From the NCBI GenBank assembly GCA_018240025.1, contig JAFEGM010000003.1, positions 1-64,000 on the forward strand: DNA of 64,000 nucleotides, in the 5' to 3' direction. Numbering within the stretch: position 1 is the stretch's first letter; each line of letters starts with the position of its first letter. The DNA is from Verrucomicrobiota bacterium (lineage in GTDB: Bacteria; Verrucomicrobiota; Verrucomicrobiia; Chthoniobacterales; SZAS-18). Positions 16,768 to 25,900 of the stretch are shown here, one piece after another. The translations under genes and the position numbers were made by a program. Under the pieces are notes generated by a model that was given only the letters and a program-made list of their open reading frames with translations, was not told the DNA's origin and ran no database searches.

Positions 16768-18045
16768 CTACTCGTGCCGCACGGCCCGCCAGACGCCGAG
16801 GGCCAGGACGGGGACGAGCAGGGCGGCGACGAGGGAGGAGTCGAAGTGGAGACCGCCGGATTTGGCGCCTTCGAGGGCGAGTTTCAGCAGGCCGGCGAGG
16901 TAGTAGGTCAGCACGACCACGGACAGGCCTTCGACCTTGTATTGCAGCTTCAGCTGGGTGGCGGCGCGTTGATCAACGCTGGCGAGCAACTGGTGGTTCT
17001 GGCTCTGCAGATTCACATCCACGCGGGTGCGGAGCAGGCCGGTGGTCGACTGCAGGCGCGTGGCCAGGGCCGCCAGGCCGGCTTCGGCCCGGGCGCAGGT
17101 GTGCCAGGCCTGGACCAGGCGCCGATCCAGGAATTCGCTCATGGTCTGAAAGCCGGGCAGGGGCTCTTCGCGCAGTTCGTTCACCCGGGCGGTGTGAATG
17201 CGGGCATAGGCGCCGGTCAGGCTGAAGCGTGTGCCGCAGCGGGCCTGGAGGCGCTCGGTCGCGAGGGACAGATTGGTCAGGTCGACGAGCAGGGCGCGTT
17301 CGTCGCCGTCGTCCATCAGACCGATCCGCTCGACGAGCGCCACGTGCTGGGCCTCGAGCGCTTCGAGCTGCGGCAACAACTCGCGGGCCAGCGGCAGGCT
17401 GAGCAGCGCGGCGAGGCGGTAGTTTTCGATCTCCAACAGGCGCTGGAGCAGCCGCCCGTAGCGTCCCGAGGTCTGCCGGTGAATCTGCACCAGGAAGCGG
17501 GTCGCCCCGCGGTCGTCGAGCCGGAAGTGGCTCCAGACCGACGCCACCCGCTCGCTCACCCAGCTGCCCACGACGCGCTCCTGGCGGAAGCACTCGATGA
17601 CCCGCGCCATCGTGGCCTCCGAGCCGGCCTGCTCGGGGGGCACCAGTTCGCTGGCGATCTCGACCGCAGCCAGCATCCGCCCCGGCAGTCGGTCGAGCCA
17701 GGCGGGCGGCAGCTGGTCGATGGCCGAGCGCTCGAACGGCGCGCCCGCCTGCGGCGCCAGGACGGTGAAGGTGGTGAATTCCGTATGCAGCTCGATCCGG
17801 ATCTCGGCCTCGCCGAGTCGCAGCCGCTGGAAGCCCTTTTCCTCCTGCAGCGTCGTCACCCCCGCACCGTCCGCCAGGGCGTGGACCGCCGCGCGATGCT
17901 CCGCCGCCTCCCCGGGCGTGAACAGGATGGCCCGGTGCGCCACCATGACCTCGCCCGTGATGACCGGAAACGGCCGCGCCAGGAGCTCCGTCTGCAGCTC
18001 ACGGTATTGCGGGTGGAAATGCCCTGGAACCACGCCCTGCGCCAT
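16768..18045 (-). CDS. DUF3422 family membrane protein
   Basis: From the ATG giving MAQGVVPGHFHPQY the product is 425 residues, a normal DUF3422 length; the upstream open frame is not family-like. Features include YRELQTELLARPFPVI, ELHTEFTTFTVL, RFLVQIHRQTSGRYGRLLQ, a long helical middle, TGAYARIH and TMSEFLDRRL, then two C-terminal transmembrane segments (VEGLSVVVLTYYLAGLLKL and SSLVAALLVPVLALGVWR). The family's function is not established; the topology suggests a large cytoplasmic part anchored by the C-terminal pair. It is divergent from the PATR protein gene across 300 bases. Confidence 0.9.
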   Translation of the reverse strand: MAQGVVPGHFHPQYRELQTELLARPFPVITGEVMVAHRAILFTPGEAAEHRAAVHALADGAGVTTLQEEKGFQRLRLGEAEIRIELHTEFTTFTVLAPQAGAPFERSAIDQLPPAWLDRLPGRMLAAVEIASELVPPEQAGSEATMARVIECFRQERVVGSWVSERVASVWSHFRLDDRGATRFLVQIHRQTSGRYGRLLQRLLEIENYRLAALLSLPLARELLPQLEALEAQHVALVERIGLMDDGDERALLVDLTNLSLATERLQARCGTRFSLTGAYARIHTARVNELREEPLPGFQTMSEFLDRRLVQAWHTCARAEAGLAALATRLQSTTGLLRTRVDVNLQSQNHQLLASVDQRAATQLKLQYKVEGLSVVVLTYYLAGLLKLALEGAKSGGLHFDSSLVAALLVPVLALGVWRAVRHE

Positions 18046-18345
18046 TCCTCCCCATGCCGGAGATGGGCGCGTCGGGAAAGCGAATTTTCGCTGAATTTGA
18101 AATTTCCGCCGCGGTCTGATCCTAGGCTTGCGGCCGCTCGTATCCACTCTCCCGTGCCCTCCGCCGCAGACGAGCCGCACTCGGAGATTGCGGACTACGC
18201 TCCCGTCTTCTGCGCCGCCAGACGGCCGCACTCGGAGATTGCGGGCTACGCTCCACCGGCGTTCGTCACGAATTTCCCGGCGCTCGTCACCGTAGTGTGG
18301 CGGGCGCGGGTCGCCGGAGTGAGACGTCTTTGGGTTCCTCTTCTT
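18046..18345. repeat. intergenic region with duplicated 30-bp element
   Basis: Two copies of a 30-bp element (GCCGCACTCGGAGATTGCGG plus a TACGCTCC end) sit at 18174-18203 and 18225-18254, differing at one base. The reverse complement of the same element occurs at 37623-37648. The gap separates divergent genes, so it should hold promoters for both, but none is clear. Confidence 0.65.
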
Positions 18346-21300
18346 ATGACTCCTCCGGGCCGCCTATCCTTCGACCGCTCCCGCATCGTCTCCGGCCTCG
18401 CGCTGCTGCTCTGGCTTTGCCTCGCCACGGCTCCGCTGGGGGCCGGGAACTACACAGTCGATCGCGCCACGGACAACGGCGAGTTCCTGGTCGGGGAGGG
18501 AGGCGGCACGGCGGGCGATCTGCGCTGGTGCATCGTGCAGGCCAATGCCAATCCCGGTTCCACCATCACGCTGGGGGCGCTGCCGGTGCTGGCGCAGGAT
18601 CTGCCGCCCCTCACGGCTAGCGTGACCATCGCGGCGAGTGCCTCCGGGCTCTTTGCGACCATCTCGGGGAACAACCTCGTACGGATCTTTTTCGTGGATG
18701 CGCCGGGCGCCACGGTGGCGCTCCAGGGGCTCGTGCTGGCCAATGGGCGGGCCAAGGGCGGCAACAGTGCCGATGGCGGGCCGGGCGGGGGCGGTGGAGC
18801 CGGCCTGGGGGGCGCGCTCTTCGTCAATGACGGAACGGTGGTGTTGACCAACACGTCCTTCCTGAACAACTCCGCCGCGGGCGGCAACGGCGGCCTTTCC
18901 GGCCTGGGCGCCGGCACCTATGCCCCCGGTGGCGGCGGAGGCCTGGGCGGCAACGCCGGAGGCTATCAGGGCGGAGGCGGCGGCTTCCGGGGCGCGGGCG
19001 GGTCGGGGAATGCCCTCGAGAGCAGCAGTGTCGGCGGCGGCGGGGGCGGAGGACTGGTCGGCGCGGGCGGGGTCGGCGCGTTCGTCGGCGGTGGCGGCGG
19101 GGCCCTCGGGCCCGGAGCCCATGGGAGCTCGGGCGTCTCTTTGGGCGGCGTGGGCGGCGGAGGAAACAGTGGGGGCAGCGGGGGCGCCGATGGCGGCGAC
19201 GGACTCACCAACGGGGGCGGCGGCGGCAGCGGCGCCTTCGGGGGGCGGGGCGGAAACGGGGGGAAATTCGGGGGCGGCGGCGGCGGCGTGGTCGCGGGTG
19301 GAAACGGGGGCGACTTCGGCGGCGGCGGCGGCAGCGCGACCACCGGCGGAAACGGCGGGTTCGGCGGCGGCGGGGGCGGGGGACGGGTCCGCGGCGGCAA
19401 CGGCGGGTTCGGCGGGGGCGCGGCGAGTTTCAGCTCCACGGGCTATTCCAGCGGCGTCTTTGGGGTGGGCACGGCGGGTCCCTACGGCGGTTTCGCCCAG
19501 CCTCCCAGCCTCGTCAGCGGCACCTCCGAGGGCGGACGCGGCGGCGGGGGCGCGGCGCTCGGCGGCGCGGTCTTCGTGCGGGCGGGCACGGTGCATTTCA
19601 TCGACCAGGCCGACCCCTCCGGCGGCTCGCTCCAGCCGGGGCTCGGGGCCCGGGTCTCCAATCGCCCGCCGGCCGGCGACGGCACCGCGGCGGGGATCAG
19701 CTACTTTCTCCACGGCGGGCTGACCCGGTTCGCGACCAACACCGGCGACCGCTCGATCCAAACCTCCGTCGACGGCTGGGCGGGCGAGGTGGAAAAGACC
19801 GGGCCTTTCACGCTCACGCTGCTGGATTCGGCCACGTATGGCGGACCGACCACCATCAGCGCCGGCAAGCTCAGCCTGGCCGGCAATGGCTCGCTCTACG
19901 CCGGCGGCACCACGGCGGGCAGCACCGTCCGGGTGGCGGGCGGGGCGGTGCTTTCGTTCGAGCGCAGCCACGCCTTCGGCCCGCACGCCGCGGTTCCCGC
20001 CACCCTCGTCACCGTGGAAGCGGGTGGAAGGATCGAGAACGGCGGCGCCTGTTTCACCACGCTGAATGGCCTCCAGCTCCGCGGCGAACTCCGCGCGAAT
20101 GGCGGGGAAAGCGCGCAATTCCCCGCCTTCCAGCTCAAGGGCACGGTCACCGTGGGCGGGTCGGCCGCGGCCAGCATCAGCGCCCAGGCGCTCTACAACG
20201 GCTTCACCAACATCCAGCTCGGGAACAACGCGGCGCAGGGGCTCACGACCTTCGACGTGCCTGACGTCACCGGCAGCCCGGCGCCCGATCTCGTCATCTC
20301 CGCGGCGCTGGAGGACGGCTACGAGCCGGGCGCGACGGCCCGCGTGCCGAGCGGATTGACCAAGACCGGCGCCGGCACGCTGCAGCTGACCGCGCCGAAT
20401 GTCTTCACCGGTCCGCTGAACGTGGAAGGCGGCAGGCTCAGCCTCGCGGGCGCCGGCTCGGTCTTCGGCCAGGGCACCGCCGCCGGGAGCACGATCCAGG
20501 TAGCGGGCGGCGCGGTGCTTTCGCTCGATCGGCAGGATGTCTTCGGCGGCCACACCGCGGCCCCGGCGACCGCGATCATTGTGGCGAGCGGCGGGCGGGT
20601 GGAAAACGGCGGCCCGAATTTCAACACCCTGCCTCAGCTCACCCTGAACGGCGCCGAACTACGCGCCAACGGCGGGGGCAGCGCGCAGTTTCCCGCCTTC
20701 CAGCTCAAGGGCACGGTGACCGCAGGCGGGGCCGCGCCCTCGTTCATCACGGCGACCACTGCCTTCAACGCGCTCAATGGGATCCAGCTGGGCGACAACA
20801 CCGCCGGGGGCGTGACCACGTTCGCCGTGGCCGATGCGACCGCCAGTCCGGCGGCCGACCTCGTCATCTCGGCGGTCCTGCAGGACGGGCGCGATCCGTC
20901 CGGGAATGCGACGCCCAGCGGGCTGACGAAGACCGGGCCGGGCACGTTGCACCTCGCCGCCGCGAATGTCTTCACGGGTCCGCTCACGGTCAGCGGCGGC
21001 ACGCTGAGCATTTTCGGGGCGGGCTCGGTTTTCAACGGCGGCAGCCTGGCGGGCAGCGTCATCCAGGTGGGCAGCGGCGGCGTTTTGTCCTTCGAGCGTC
21101 AGGATGCCTTCGGCGGCCACACCGCGGTCCCGGCCACCGCCTTGGTCGTGGCTGCCGGCGGGCGGGTCGAGAACGGCAGCGCGAACTTCAACACGCTGGC
21201 CAACCTCACGCTCAACGGCGGCGAACTGCGCGCCAACGGCGGCTTCACGGCGCAATTCCCGGCCTTCCAGCTGAAGGGCACGGTCACCGCGGGCGGCTCC

Positions 21301-22230
21301 GCGGCTTCGCTCATCAGCGCCACCGCCAGCCTGAATGCATTCCACACGATCCAGCTCGGCAACAACGCGAACGGCGGGGCGACGACCTTCGCGGTGGCGG
21401 ATGCCACCGCCAGCGCCGCGGCCGATCTCACCATCTCTGCGGTGCTCGAGGACGGCCGACTCCCGGGCGGCGGGGCGGCGGCCAGCGGGCTGACCAAAGT
21501 CGGCCCCGGCACGCTGGCCCTGACCGCGGCGAACACCTACAGCGGCGCCACGCTCGTCGGCGCCGGCACGCTGGTCGTCGGGGCCGCCGGCACGCTCGGC
21601 ACCACCGGCGGGATCACCGTCAACAGCGGGGCCGTGCTGGATCTGACGGCCTTCGGCAGTGGCGGTTTCACCCTCGCCGCGGGTCGCACGCTGACCAACA
21701 ACGGCAGCCTGCTCGGCCAGCTCAATGTCGGCGGCATCCTGCAGGGCCTTGGCACGCTCGGTGGCGGACTGACCGTCCAGGCCGGCGGCCTGGTCGTGCG
21801 CACGAGCGGCACCCTCACGCTCACCGGCCCGGTCACCAACTACGGCACCCTCCGCCTCACCGGCGGGGCGGTCCTGAATGCCGGCGGGGCGGCCAGTTTC
21901 GTCAATCATGGCGTCCTCGATCTCCTCACCGCCGCCCCCGGCTCGACGTTGCCCAACAATTTCACCAACGGCCCCGGCGGCGTGGTGCTGACGGCCAGCC
22001 TGGTGAGGATCAAGTCCACGGTGAAAGCCGGGAACAGCCTGAGCGTGACGATCGACGGCTACGCGGGCCACACCTACCAACTGCAGCGCTCCACCGGCCT
22101 GGGCAACGCCACCTTCACCAACGTCGGCGCGCCCCAGAGCGGCACCGGCACCACCACCGGCGTCGCGCTGACCCTGACCGACTCGGCGGCGAGCGCCGCC
22201 GCGAGCTTCTATCGCGTGACCGTGCAGTGA
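18346..22230 (+). CDS. large exported glycine-rich protein with PATR (autotransporter-associated) repeats
   Basis: A 1,294-residue exported protein starting MTPPGRLSF with a signal peptide (to about residue 36). Residues about 138-360 are extremely Gly-rich (GGGGG runs). From residue 480 three tandem units of exactly 189 residues (567 bp; 19783, 20350, 20917) each contain SGLTKTGxGTLxLxAxNVFTG, the autotransporter-associated beta-strand motif, plus ELRANGG..AQFPAFQLKGTV; a partial fourth follows at 21484. The C-terminus (HTYQLQRSTGLGNATFTNVG ... FYRVTVQ) resembles a small domain common in such exported proteins. There is no autotransporter barrel, so display needs another route. It probably forms a long beta-solenoid at the surface. 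Confidence 0.85.
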   Translation: MTPPGRLSFDRSRIVSGLALLLWLCLATAPLGAGNYTVDRATDNGEFLVGEGGGTAGDLRWCIVQANANPGSTITLGALPVLAQDLPPLTASVTIAASASGLFATISGNNLVRIFFVDAPGATVALQGLVLANGRAKGGNSADGGPGGGGGAGLGGALFVNDGTVVLTNTSFLNNSAAGGNGGLSGLGAGTYAPGGGGGLGGNAGGYQGGGGGFRGAGGSGNALESSSVGGGGGGGLVGAGGVGAFVGGGGGALGPGAHGSSGVSLGGVGGGGNSGGSGGADGGDGLTNGGGGGSGAFGGRGGNGGKFGGGGGGVVAGGNGGDFGGGGGSATTGGNGGFGGGGGGGRVRGGNGGFGGGAASFSSTGYSSGVFGVGTAGPYGGFAQPPSLVSGTSEGGRGGGGAALGGAVFVRAGTVHFIDQADPSGGSLQPGLGARVSNRPPAGDGTAAGISYFLHGGLTRFATNTGDRSIQTSVDGWAGEVEKTGPFTLTLLDSATYGGPTTISAGKLSLAGNGSLYAGGTTAGSTVRVAGGAVLSFERSHAFGPHAAVPATLVTVEAGGRIENGGACFTTLNGLQLRGELRANGGESAQFPAFQLKGTVTVGGSAAASISAQALYNGFTNIQLGNNAAQGLTTFDVPDVTGSPAPDLVISAALEDGYEPGATARVPSGLTKTGAGTLQLTAPNVFTGPLNVEGGRLSLAGAGSVFGQGTAAGSTIQVAGGAVLSLDRQDVFGGHTAAPATAIIVASGGRVENGGPNFNTLPQLTLNGAELRANGGGSAQFPAFQLKGTVTAGGAAPSFITATTAFNALNGIQLGDNTAGGVTTFAVADATASPAADLVISAVLQDGRDPSGNATPSGLTKTGPGTLHLAAANVFTGPLTVSGGTLSIFGAGSVFNGGSLAGSVIQVGSGGVLSFERQDAFGGHTAVPATALVVAAGGRVENGSANFNTLANLTLNGGELRANGGFTAQFPAFQLKGTVTAGGSAASLISATASLNAFHTIQLGNNANGGATTFAVADATASAAADLTISAVLEDGRLPGGGAAASGLTKVGPGTLALTAANTYSGATLVGAGTLVVGAAGTLGTTGGITVNSGAVLDLTAFGSGGFTLAAGRTLTNNGSLLGQLNVGGILQGLGTLGGGLTVQAGGLVVRTSGTLTLTGPVTNYGTLRLTGGAVLNAGGAASFVNHGVLDLLTAAPGSTLPNNFTNGPGGVVLTASLVRIKSTVKAGNSLSVTIDGYAGHTYQLQRSTGLGNATFTNVGAPQSGTGTTTGVALTLTDSAASAAASFYRVTVQ

Positions 22231-22941
22231 CTTCCGCGGCCCGCGCCGGCCGGGCGGGCGAAGGGTGGGTCGGGCGTGAGACGAGCCGCACCGGCGGAGG
22301 CGTCGTCGTGCGCCGTTCTCCGACACTCGGAACTCGGCCTCACCGACGGAGGCGTCGTCGTGCGACGTGCGCCGACCCGGGGAACGCGGCCGCACCGAAG
22401 GAGGCGTCGTGCGCCGTTCTCCGACACTCGGAACGCGGGAACGCGGCCCAACCGACCGAGGTGCCGTCCGAGACCACGCCGAAGGCCTCGTGGCTTCGAG
22501 CCCAGGGTTGGCCGAGGAACGAGGCCTACCTGGAATTCGCCCGCCATGCGCCCTACCGGGAAGCGGGTCGTTCGCCGACACGGCGCGGCACGGGCGCGCG
22601 CGCCGGCAGCTGCGGGTCGCCCGTTGCCGCACGGGCCCTTTCCCGCGCCGGCCGCGCAAATCTCGCCGCCGCCGCCATTCGCTCCTTGCTTCCGGCCGGC
22701 CGTCTGATGTGATCGTCGATCGGTTTGCGTGGTTGAGTCTTCAGAGGCCTGGCTTGATGCAGGGCGCCGGATGGCTCCTCGAGCGAACCGAGCGACGAGC
22801 GAAGGCAAGTCGTGGGAACCCGGACTCCGCTGCGGATGGCGGCCTTCCGGGCGGACCCACCCGCACGTTGTGCTGGCCACGCCAGTTCGCCCGTATCTCC
22901 CTCAGACCTTTCGTTTCTCCATTCCCCCCCGAGTTCGCTGC
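22231..22941. other. 711-base gap with three 52-bp tandem repeats
   Basis: Copies of a unit starting CCGRCGGAGGCGTCGTCGTG begin at 22291, 22343 and 22395, each 52 bases apart; copies 1 and 3 share GCGCCGTTCTCCGACACTCG and copy 2 is diverged. Open frames here are repeat translations. Between 22460 and 22941 nothing is recognisable apart from the presumed leader of the next gene. Confidence 0.6.
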
Positions 22942-25900
22942 ATGAAGAAGATCTGCCTCCCCCTCGCTGGATTCCTGCTCCTGGCGGGTTCCGCCTTCGC
23001 CCAAGTCGACGTGGCCTCCACCGGCGGCACGCCCGCCGCGAGCTACACGACGCTCCAGGCGGCCTTTGCGGCGGTCAATGCGGGTACGCACACCGGCGCC
23101 ATCACGATGGGAATCTCCGGGGACACGAATGAAGGAACGGCCACGGCCACCCTGAATGCCAGCGGGGCGGGGAGCGCTTCCTACACGAGCATCGCCATCT
23201 CGCCGACTGGCGGGGCGGCGCGCACCATCACCGGCGCGACCACGGCGGGCAGCCCGCTGATCGACTTCAACGGGGCCGACAATGTGACGATCGACGGTCT
23301 GAACACGGGCGGGAACAGCCTGACCATCGCGAACACCACGGCGTCGGCCACCAGCGGGACGTCCACCCTCCGCTTCATCGGCGGCGCCACGGGCAACACG
23401 ATCACGCGCTGCAACCTGCAGGGCTCGTCCAGTTCTTCCGTCGCCACGAACGGGGGCACCGTGTTCTTCAGCATCGACTCGGTGACCGGCAACGGCAACG
23501 ACAACAACACGATCTCCAACAACAACATCGGCCCGGCCGGAGCGAACCTCCCGACGAAGGCGATCCTGATCAACGGCTCCACCGGCACGACGGCCGTCGG
23601 CAACAGCGGACTGAGCATCGATAACAACAACATCTTCGACTACTTCGGGGCGGCCGTGACGAGCTCCGGCATCGCGGTCAACGGCGGCGGCAATACGTGC
23701 TCGATCACCAACAATCGCTTCTATCAGACGGCCACCCGCACCTGGACGACTGGAGCGACGCACCGGGCCATCGACCTCAACAGCGCCACGGCGACCAGCG
23801 GGGTGCAAGGCATGACCGTGACGGGCAATATCATCGGCTACGCTTCGAACTCCCAGACCGGCGTCTACACGCTCACCGGTTCGACCGGCAAGTTTCAGGG
23901 CATCGTGCTCAACGGCATTGCCGGCGGAACCGTTTCCAACATCAGCAACAACACCATCGCGTCGGTCAGCCTGACCGGCGTGACTTCGAGTGGGTCGACG
24001 ACCGCCAGCCCCTTCTCGGCCATCCTCGTGGGCAGCGGCGTGGCCAACACCAACAACAACACCATCGGCAGCCAGACGGCCACGGGCTCCTTGACGTTCT
24101 CCACGAACATCACGGCGGCGTCGGATTTCCACGGGATCCTCAACTTCAGTGGCGACGATTGGACGGCGAACGGGAACAACGTCGGGGGGATCTCCATCAC
24201 CAATCTGGGAGCCTCCGGCACCATGTCGCTGGTCGGCCTGCGGGCGAATACCGGCACCACGAAGGTTTTCAACGCCGCCAACAATCTGGTGGGCGGAACC
24301 GTGGCGAATTCGCTGCAGCTGACTTCGACCGGGACGGCTTCGCAGGTCACCGGCATCAGCAACATCAGCGCGATCGGCAACCTGGTTTCCAATACCGTCC
24401 GCAACCTCACGAACAACAACGGCACCGGCACGACGACCGGCGCCTCCGTCCTCGGGATCACCTGCAATTCGGCCACGCCGAACCACACGGTTTCCCAGAA
24501 CACCATCTACGGCCTGACCAACACGAACGCCACGGTCGCGACCGTCGTCACCGGGATTCAGTTCAACGGGGCGACGGCCAATGTGGTGACGCGCAACCTG
24601 ATCTACGGACTGACCACGGCGAGCACGAGCACCGCCGCAGAAATCAACGGCATTCGCGTGGCCGGCGGCACCACCACCTACCGCAACAACATGATCGCGA
24701 TCGGGGCCGGGCAGACGAATGCGATCGGCACCGGCTCCACTACGGGAGGCGTCAACGGCATTCTCGAAGCGAGCGGCACCAACAACTTCTTCCACAACAG
24801 CGTTTACGTCGGCGGCAGCCCGACGGCGGGAGTCGGCCCGTCCTATGCGTTCAGCAGTTCGGTCACCACCGTCAACCGGAGTTTTCGCAACAACATCTTC
24901 TTCAATGCCCGGAGCAATGCCGGCGCCACGGGCAAGAACTACCTCGTGAGGGTGGGGGGCACGGTCGTCAACCCGCCCGGATTGACCATCAACAACAACC
25001 TCTATTTCGCCAACGGCACGGGCGCGGTCTTCGGCTTCTTCAACTCGCTGGATGTGGCCGATCTGTCGGCCTGGAGGACGGCCGTGGGGCAGGACGGGCT
25101 CAGCTTCAACGGCAATCCGCAGTTCCTCGATCCCACCAACGCCACGCCCGATCTGCACCTGAACCCGGCCGTGGCCACCATCGCCGAAGCCAACGGCGTG
25201 GACGTCGGCGTGACCGACGATTTCGACGGTCAGACCCGCAGCGGTCTGACGCCAGTCGATATCGGCGCCGACGCGGGCAACTACACGGGCCTCGATGTCA
25301 GCCCGCCGGTCATCACCTTCACGCCGCTGCTCGATACCACCAGCACCGCGAACCGGCTGCTGGGCGCGACCATCATCGACGCGTCCAATGGGGTGCCGAC
25401 CAGTGGCGCGGGTCTGCCGGTCATCTACTACCGGAAGAGCCCCAGCCCCACGTATGCCTCGTCTCCGGCAGTCTCCAACGGCGCGGGGTCCTACACGTTC
25501 ACGATCGACTATGCGCAGGTCACGGGGGGCAGCGCAGGGGTGGGCGATATCATCGAGTACTTCGTAGCCGCGCAGGACGGCGCGAGCACGCCGAACGTGA
25601 TCACCAATCCGGCTCCCGGCGCCTCGGGCTTCACCGCGAATCCGCCCGGTGCCTCCACGCCTCCGACGCCGCCCAACAGCTATCAGATCAGAGACACGCT
25701 CGCCGGGACGTTCACGGTCGGCAGCGGGGGGAACTATCCGACGCTGACCGCAGCGGTCGCCGACCTGAACAACAAGATTCTGGTGGGCCCGGTCGTGTTC
25801 ACGCTGCTCGACGCGTCCTATTCGGTCGGGGAAACCTTCCCGTTGGCCATCGCCGCGAATAGCGGGCTGAGCGCCACGAACACGCTCACGCTCAAGCCGG

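Noticed and set aside
16765-18345. Upstream extension of the PATR protein frame
   Set aside because: It runs antisense to the DUF3422 gene; the ATG at 18346 with a signal peptide is the sensible start.
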